From Planoprotostelium fungivorum (Eukaryota; Evosea; Variosea; Cavosteliida; Cavosteliaceae), in the NCBI GenBank assembly GCA_003024175.1, contig MDYQ01000398.1, positions 1 to 13,169 on the forward strand: a stretch of DNA of 13,169 nt, in the 5' to 3' direction. Every line of letters begins with the position of its first letter. Position 1 is the first letter of the stretch. Below are positions 9,158 through 13,169 of this stretch, one piece after another. A program made the translations under genes and the position numbers. The notes beneath the pieces were generated by a model. That model had not been told where the DNA came from, searched no databases, and saw nothing but the letters and a program-made list of their open reading frames with translations.

Positions 9158-12100
9158 ATGACGAAGAAGAGGGGAAAGACTAGAACTAAACCCTCTAACA
9201 AGGGGAAAGTCAGCAATATTGAATCAGGTATTTCTTTCATATCAGATCACGTCAATCGAGTGCTGATGCACACTCTTCAGACGAGATAGAATGGTATGAG
9301 AGAGTATTTTCAGAGAGTGATATCAACGATGAGATCATCTCCGAACTGTATCACCTCAAGATGGAGCCGTGTGCTGGTGGATCAACGACTAAATATCACA
9401 AATTGATGATTTCAGGCAAGCGACATGGAAAGAACTGCAGCAACAACCCAAGTTGTCTCAACGGATTCGGTCAGTATCAAAAGGTGCGTTTCACCACCGT
9501 ATTGCTTCGTTAAGACATGCTGCAGGTGCCCGTCGATAAGATCATTGGTTTCGATCCGGCCGACCTGCTGAGATCTCCCAATCAACTCTCCGGCTTGAAG
9601 GTATCCCCTTCTTTTCCTCCCAGTGCTCATCTACGCAGAATTTAGGAGCCACGTGTTACATGAACAGTCTACTGCAATGTCTATACGCTAATGAGGCCTT
9701 CCGCAGTGCCATCTATCGCTGGAAGGACTCCGAGGTGACACCTGAACACTTCACTCCCACTGATCACGAGCAGGCAGAAGAAGATTCAGAAAATGTTCCA
9801 CTACAATTGCAGATGCTCTTCGCTCGTCTCCAGCTGGGACCTTTATTGTACGCTGACCCCACTGACTTTGCGAAATCCATAGAGATTCCACATGCCGTAC
9901 AGCAGGATCCACAAGAGTGAGTGCAACATTTCGAACATTCTAATATCCCGTAGATTCTTCAAACTGCTCTTGTCCCTGCTGGAGGAGAGATATTCGAAAG
10001 AACTGGTGCAGAACCATTTCGTGGGTAAATATCAGTACGTCACCGTGTGTTCCAATTGTAAGAATGCATCCAAGAGAGTGTGTGACTTCACCGAATTAGA
10101 GCTGCCCATCAAGGTGTGAGATTTAGATGGAATATCGTTTGACGAGTGCAGGGACACAGTCACATTGAAGAATGCATCAAAGAGTACACGAAAGAAGAGA
10201 TATTGAACGAATCGAATCAATACCTGTGTGACCACTGCAATTCAAAACAAGACGCCGCTCGTTCCATCGAAATCACACAGCTACCCGAAGTGAGAAACAC
10301 CTCGTTGTAGATCGATTCTCTTCATCACTGACGGGTTTAGGTACTCAACTTTCAGTTCTTAAGGTTCGTGTACGATAAGAAGACGGGATCGAAGAAGAAA
10401 TTGAAGACGAGAATTTCTTTTCCAGAGTCCATCGACATGTCTCCCTTCGTTGTAGATCAACCTCCCGGCCTGACCTACGATCTCAAGGCCGTCATTGTCC
10501 ATCGTGGTGCCTCCGCTTATGGAGGTCATTACATCGTCCACGTCAAATCGACCGAGTGAGGTTCTATTTTTAGCCTGAGCTGACCACGTCAAGCGGAAAG
10601 TGGTGGAAATTTGATGACGAAACCGTGGTGGAAGAGAAGATCACATCTGATGAAGTAGAAGAAGAGACGAAGGGAAAAAAGAAGGAGCCCAAGCAGGAAT
10701 CGAAACCTGGGTGAGGTGACCCGTGTGAAGTGTTTTGACGAGGATAGAATCATCACGAATTGCAATGCGTATCTGCTCATCTACAATCGCCACGATGCGA
10801 AACAGGATCACCTGTTGGATGTACCGGAGAAGTTGATCGAAAAAATCATGGAAGAGAAGAAGGTGATATCAATGCGATACGATTCATCTACAACGTGCCC
10901 GATTTTGATTCCCAACAGTCCCACGAGGAGCAGATCGAAGTGTATCGAAACAATAAGATCGAAGAAGAGGGGAGACAATTAGAACAGAAGGAAATCTACA
11001 ACCTCGTTTGGAACAACATCAGGCCATTACCTGATGTGAGACATCGTTCTCTCTTTCATCTCTTCAAATATCCGCTCAAGGTGGTTTTTTACACAAACTG
11101 AACGTTGACAGGAAGCCTGGTACTGGATCGACACGAACTGGTTCAGCCGTTGGGTGAAAGGTGAATTCGCCGTCAAACCAGAACCCATCTCCAACGGTGA
11201 TTTGATGTGCCCTCATGACAAGGCGGATCCACAGAAGGTGACGAAGATGAAGAGGATCTCTGCCGCCGCCTGGGACAGCCTCCATTCGAAATACGGAGGA
11301 GGTCCAATATTATCCACCGTAAATGACACGGCCTTCTGCAGGCAATGCATCATGAACATCCGTGACGGTGGGTTCAGCAGATCCGTAGAGAATTACGTGA
11401 AATCCTGACGAAAAGTCAGAGACGACGAAAAGTGTGAGCGAATCCACGGAGAAACAGTATTACGTCAAGTTGGTGACGAATTCTGACGTCACTGCTGCCG
11501 ATGGATACTTGATTGACAAAGACTGGTGGAACGAGGTAAGGAGAGGAGGAGAATGTATCTGATCGAAACAGTTTAAGAAGCAATCGAGTGATGTCAACAA
11601 GATGAATGCCATCACGGAGGGCATCGTGTGCGAACACGGAAATCTGAACACGGAGAAATCGAGAAGGAGACTGGTTTCTAAGGAGGTGAGTCCCATCTAC
11701 AACGAGGCACGATATCGTTGTAGATTGACAAATTTGAGGTGTGGGATTATCTCTCTCGGTTTCAACCTTCTTCCATCGCTGTGAGGGGGACCGATGCGGT
11801 GTGTCAATTGTGTGGAGAGTTGGAAGAGAAGAACGAAGAAGAAACGAGGGAGAGGCAGAAAGCCAAAACTGCCATCAAGAAAGAGTTTTCTGATATGCTG
11901 GTGAAACCTCAAGACTTGCAGAAGGTGTTTTATTTTGTTTTATTCTCCACCGTATCGACGGACAATGATCACGTGATGTGCCGTACGGGGCTTAAGGTTA
12001 CAGGTTGTCATGGGACAAGCCTGGAATTCCATCAAATTTCCACTGTACATCGTCAACGGAGATTGGTACCGAAGTTGGTCCGAATGGTGTGACGATGTAG

Positions 12101-13169
12101 ACAAGGAGGAATCTGAGGTAGATCTCTTCATCTGTCACATCTGACACTTCCCAGATCGTACCGATGAATAACGAGATCTTGTTGTGTCCTCACGATAGAT
12201 TGAGATACGATCCATTAGATCTCGTCGGTCAATCGGAACGGAAGGAAGAGCTGCCTTTTTACTTGATCTCGGCACACAAGTGGACGCAGCTGAAAGAGAG
12301 GTGAGTGGAGATACAGCTCCACGACTCAATGGAGAAGGTATGGAGGATCCAGGGACATCTCGATCCAATTTATCGATAAGAATCTCATCACGAATCCGGA
12401 AATGTGTTCAGAATGTGTGGAGGAGGAGAGGAAGAAGGATGTCATGAAGAGATCGATCTACGAGAAGGCCACACTCACCATCGAGTTCAAGAACAGTCAA
12501 GGGACGAGATCAGGGAGGGTCACTCGCAGCAGCGGTGAGTCATAGCATCATCTCCATCATCATCATCTCCATCATCAATCATCATCACCATCATCAATCA
12601 TCATCACCATCATCAATCATCATCACCATCATCAATCATCATCTCCATCATCAATCATCATTTCCATCATCAATCATCATCAATCATCATCTCCATCATC
12701 AATCATCATCTCCTCTATGATCATCAGAGTTGATGAACGACAGTTGCCAAATCGGAGAAGATCAACGACGTCAACAGCTCTTACACCATCCAACAACTCA
12801 AACTTCTCATCTTCCAATCGGCCGAGGTGAATGACCCCCAACGACCCTTCTGAAAGACAAAGATCATGCCCAGACAGCAAAAGTTGACCTACGAAGGAAC
12901 CCCCTTAGAACACGAAGAACGAACGTTAGAGCAGTACGGCATCTTGGCAAAGTCCACCGTGGTGTTAGAGATACAAGATGCAGACGAAGAAGGTGAGGAG
13001 AATGTCTTACGGTGGAGTGAAGAGAGACAGAGTTCATACCGGAAGTGAAAGAGAGAGAAGAAGGTTTCGCGGGCACGGGGCTGATGGGCAAACCGATGAA
13101 GAAGAAGAAGGAGAAGAAGGTGGACTGGGAGTGTGTCACTTGCACTCTCATCAACCAGCTGGAGCACCT
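9158..13169 (+). CDS. USP48: USP48-type ubiquitin C-terminal hydrolase, 3' end beyond the window
   Basis: Exons: 9158-9227, 9281-9376, 9416-9483, 9526-9600, 9639-9916, 9954-10113, 10152-10289, 10341-10555, 10594-10710, 10748-10862, 10919-11035, 11112-11396, 11458-11535, 11572-11685, 11724-11924, 12004-12117, 12155-12300, 12353-12534, 12744-12826, 12863-12992, 13031-13169. They total about 973 codons. Domains: N-terminal Cys-rich segment (EPCAGKRHGKNCSNNPSC), USP catalytic core, three DUSP domains, a ubiquitin-like domain, and a C-terminal zinc finger start. USP48 removes ubiquitin from targets such as histone H2A in animals; the plant relative is UBP26. The start is the first ATG (MTKKRGKTR). 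The junction 11396/11458 is ambiguous (11452 or a shorter intron also keeps frame). Confidence 0.92.
9639..10790 (+). other. USP catalytic domain with intact triad
   Basis: The Cys box is NLGATCYMNSLLQC with catalytic Cys about residue 109. QQDPQEFFKLLLSLLEE follows, with the Q-E-F spanning the 9917-9953 intron. Two CxxC pairs (CSNC, CDHC) form the finger zinc site. The His box is GASAYGGHYIVHV with His about 358, and the third residue is Asp in KWWKFDDE (about 374). The domain ends at NCNAYLLIYN. Cys-to-His spacing (about 250) is close to human USP48. All key residues are present, so activity is expected. Confidence 0.93.
11112..12417 (+). other. Three DUSP domains
   Basis: The pattern 'W-x(2)-W ... 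CPH ... CxxC' repeats. DUSP1 has NWFSRWVKG, MCPHDKADPQK, MKRIS, YGGGP and CRQC. DUSP2 has DGYLIDKDWWNEF, VCEHGNLNTEKSRRRLV and CQLC. DUSP3 has PLYIVNGDWYRSW, LLCPHDRLRYDPL, SAHKWTQL and CSEC. The number and order match human USP48. The linker between DUSP1 and DUSP2 carries the only ambiguous junction. DUSP2 and DUSP3 are separated by an acidic/basic coiled-coil-like stretch (ELEEKNEEETRERQKAK). Confidence 0.85.
12577..12715 (+). repeat. 19-bp minisatellite inside a USP48 intron
   Basis: Units of aatcatcatcaccatcatc repeat head to tail: three exact copies (12577-12633), two variants with tc or tt changes (12634-12671), a 10-nt partial unit, another variant (12682-12700) and a final partial to 12715. 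A looser ATC/TCC-rich stretch starts at about 12546. The array fills most of the 209-nt intron 12535-12743, five times the usual intron length here. The intron's own acceptor is probably ACAG ending at 12743, because frame and phase fit only there. Confidence 0.9.
12744..12980 (+). other. C-terminal ubiquitin-like domain
   Basis: Across two exons (intron 12827-12862) the protein reads YTIQQLKLLIFQSAE, then RQQKLTYEGTPLEHEERTLE and QYGILAKSTVVLEIQDADEE. These are the alpha1 helix, the K-L-x-Y-x-G strand-turn and the last strand of a ubiquitin-like fold. The domain sits where USP48 carries its C-terminal Ubl. It follows directly the intron swollen by the minisatellite. Confidence 0.8.
13126..13169 (+). 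other. First half of a probable NZF/RanBP2-type zinc finger
   Basis: After the family-terminal EEGFAGTGLMG (about residues 937-947) the frame continues through KPMKKKKEKK into VDWECVTCTLINQLEH. W-x-C-x2-C-T-x2-N is the N-terminal half of NZF/RanBP2 zinc fingers. The Thr-Leu after the second Cys sits at the Thr-Phe ubiquitin-contact position of Npl4-type NZFs. The second Cys pair would fall just past the window, so the finger is inferred. Confidence 0.65.

Noticed and set aside
11036-11111. Shorter 31-nt intron (11081-11111) adding 15 residues before the first DUSP domain
   Set aside because: It is in frame, but the 76-nt intron gives a linker length closer to human USP48 between the LP motif and the DUSP tryptophans. 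It remains a possible isoform.
12577-12715. CRISPR-like array
   Set aside because: The repeats are directly adjacent with no unique spacers, and the DNA is eukaryotic. It is a minisatellite.
12535-12720. Histidine/serine-rich open frame across the ATC repeats
   Set aside because: It is translation of a minisatellite that lies inside an intron with good donor and acceptor signals. Including it breaks the frame of the Ubl exon.

Overview
This is eukaryotic DNA. Three protein-coding genes are split by at least 48 very short spliceosomal introns, mostly 36-56 nt, with GTGAG-like donors and NAG acceptors. Many have a CTRAY branch-point-like motif 8-16 nt before the acceptor. The standard code fits: no in-frame stop lies inside any joined exon. 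Condensin II (NCAPD3), a DUSP-containing USP48 and a PPP4R4-type HEAT protein suggest a compact genome of a unicellular or early-branching eukaryote, possibly an animal relative or an amoebozoan. I cannot assign the lineage.

Layout. (1) 1-1669, minus strand: the N-terminal 462 codons of a protein phosphatase 4 regulatory subunit 4 (PPP4R4) homolog, cut by the window start. (2) 1670-2541: a divergent intergenic region with two E2F-type sites just upstream of the next gene, two CACGTG E-boxes and a 16-bp imperfect inverted repeat. (3) 2542-7502, plus strand: a complete NCAPD3 (CAP-D3) homolog, 23 exons, 1357 codons. (4) 7503-9157: intergenic, with two decayed mobile-element pieces, an RNase H-like open frame on plus and a frameshifted transposase-like open frame on minus, plus a short hydrophobic open frame. 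(5) 9158-13169, plus strand: a USP48-type ubiquitin protease, 21 exons, about 973 codons, cut by the window end.

The exon models were joined by hand from reading frame, splice signals and remembered family patterns. Every exon phase adds up across all three genes. A few junctions have alternatives and are flagged.

The most notable observation is that the USP48 homolog continues past the usual family C-terminus (GTGLxG) into a lysine-rich linker. It then enters what looks like an NZF/RanBP2-type zinc finger (W-E-C-x2-C-T-x2-N), a known ubiquitin-binding fold. This would be a protease-DUSP-Ubl-NZF architecture. The other points of interest are the paired E2F-like sites before a condensin II gene, the set of stop-free 3n introns, and the minisatellite that has swollen one intron to 209 nt.

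All three genes have chromatin, cell-cycle or phosphatase roles in known relatives. PPP4R4 and NCAPD3 are divergent and may share a promoter region. There is no evidence of an operon-like or otherwise novel multi-gene system.
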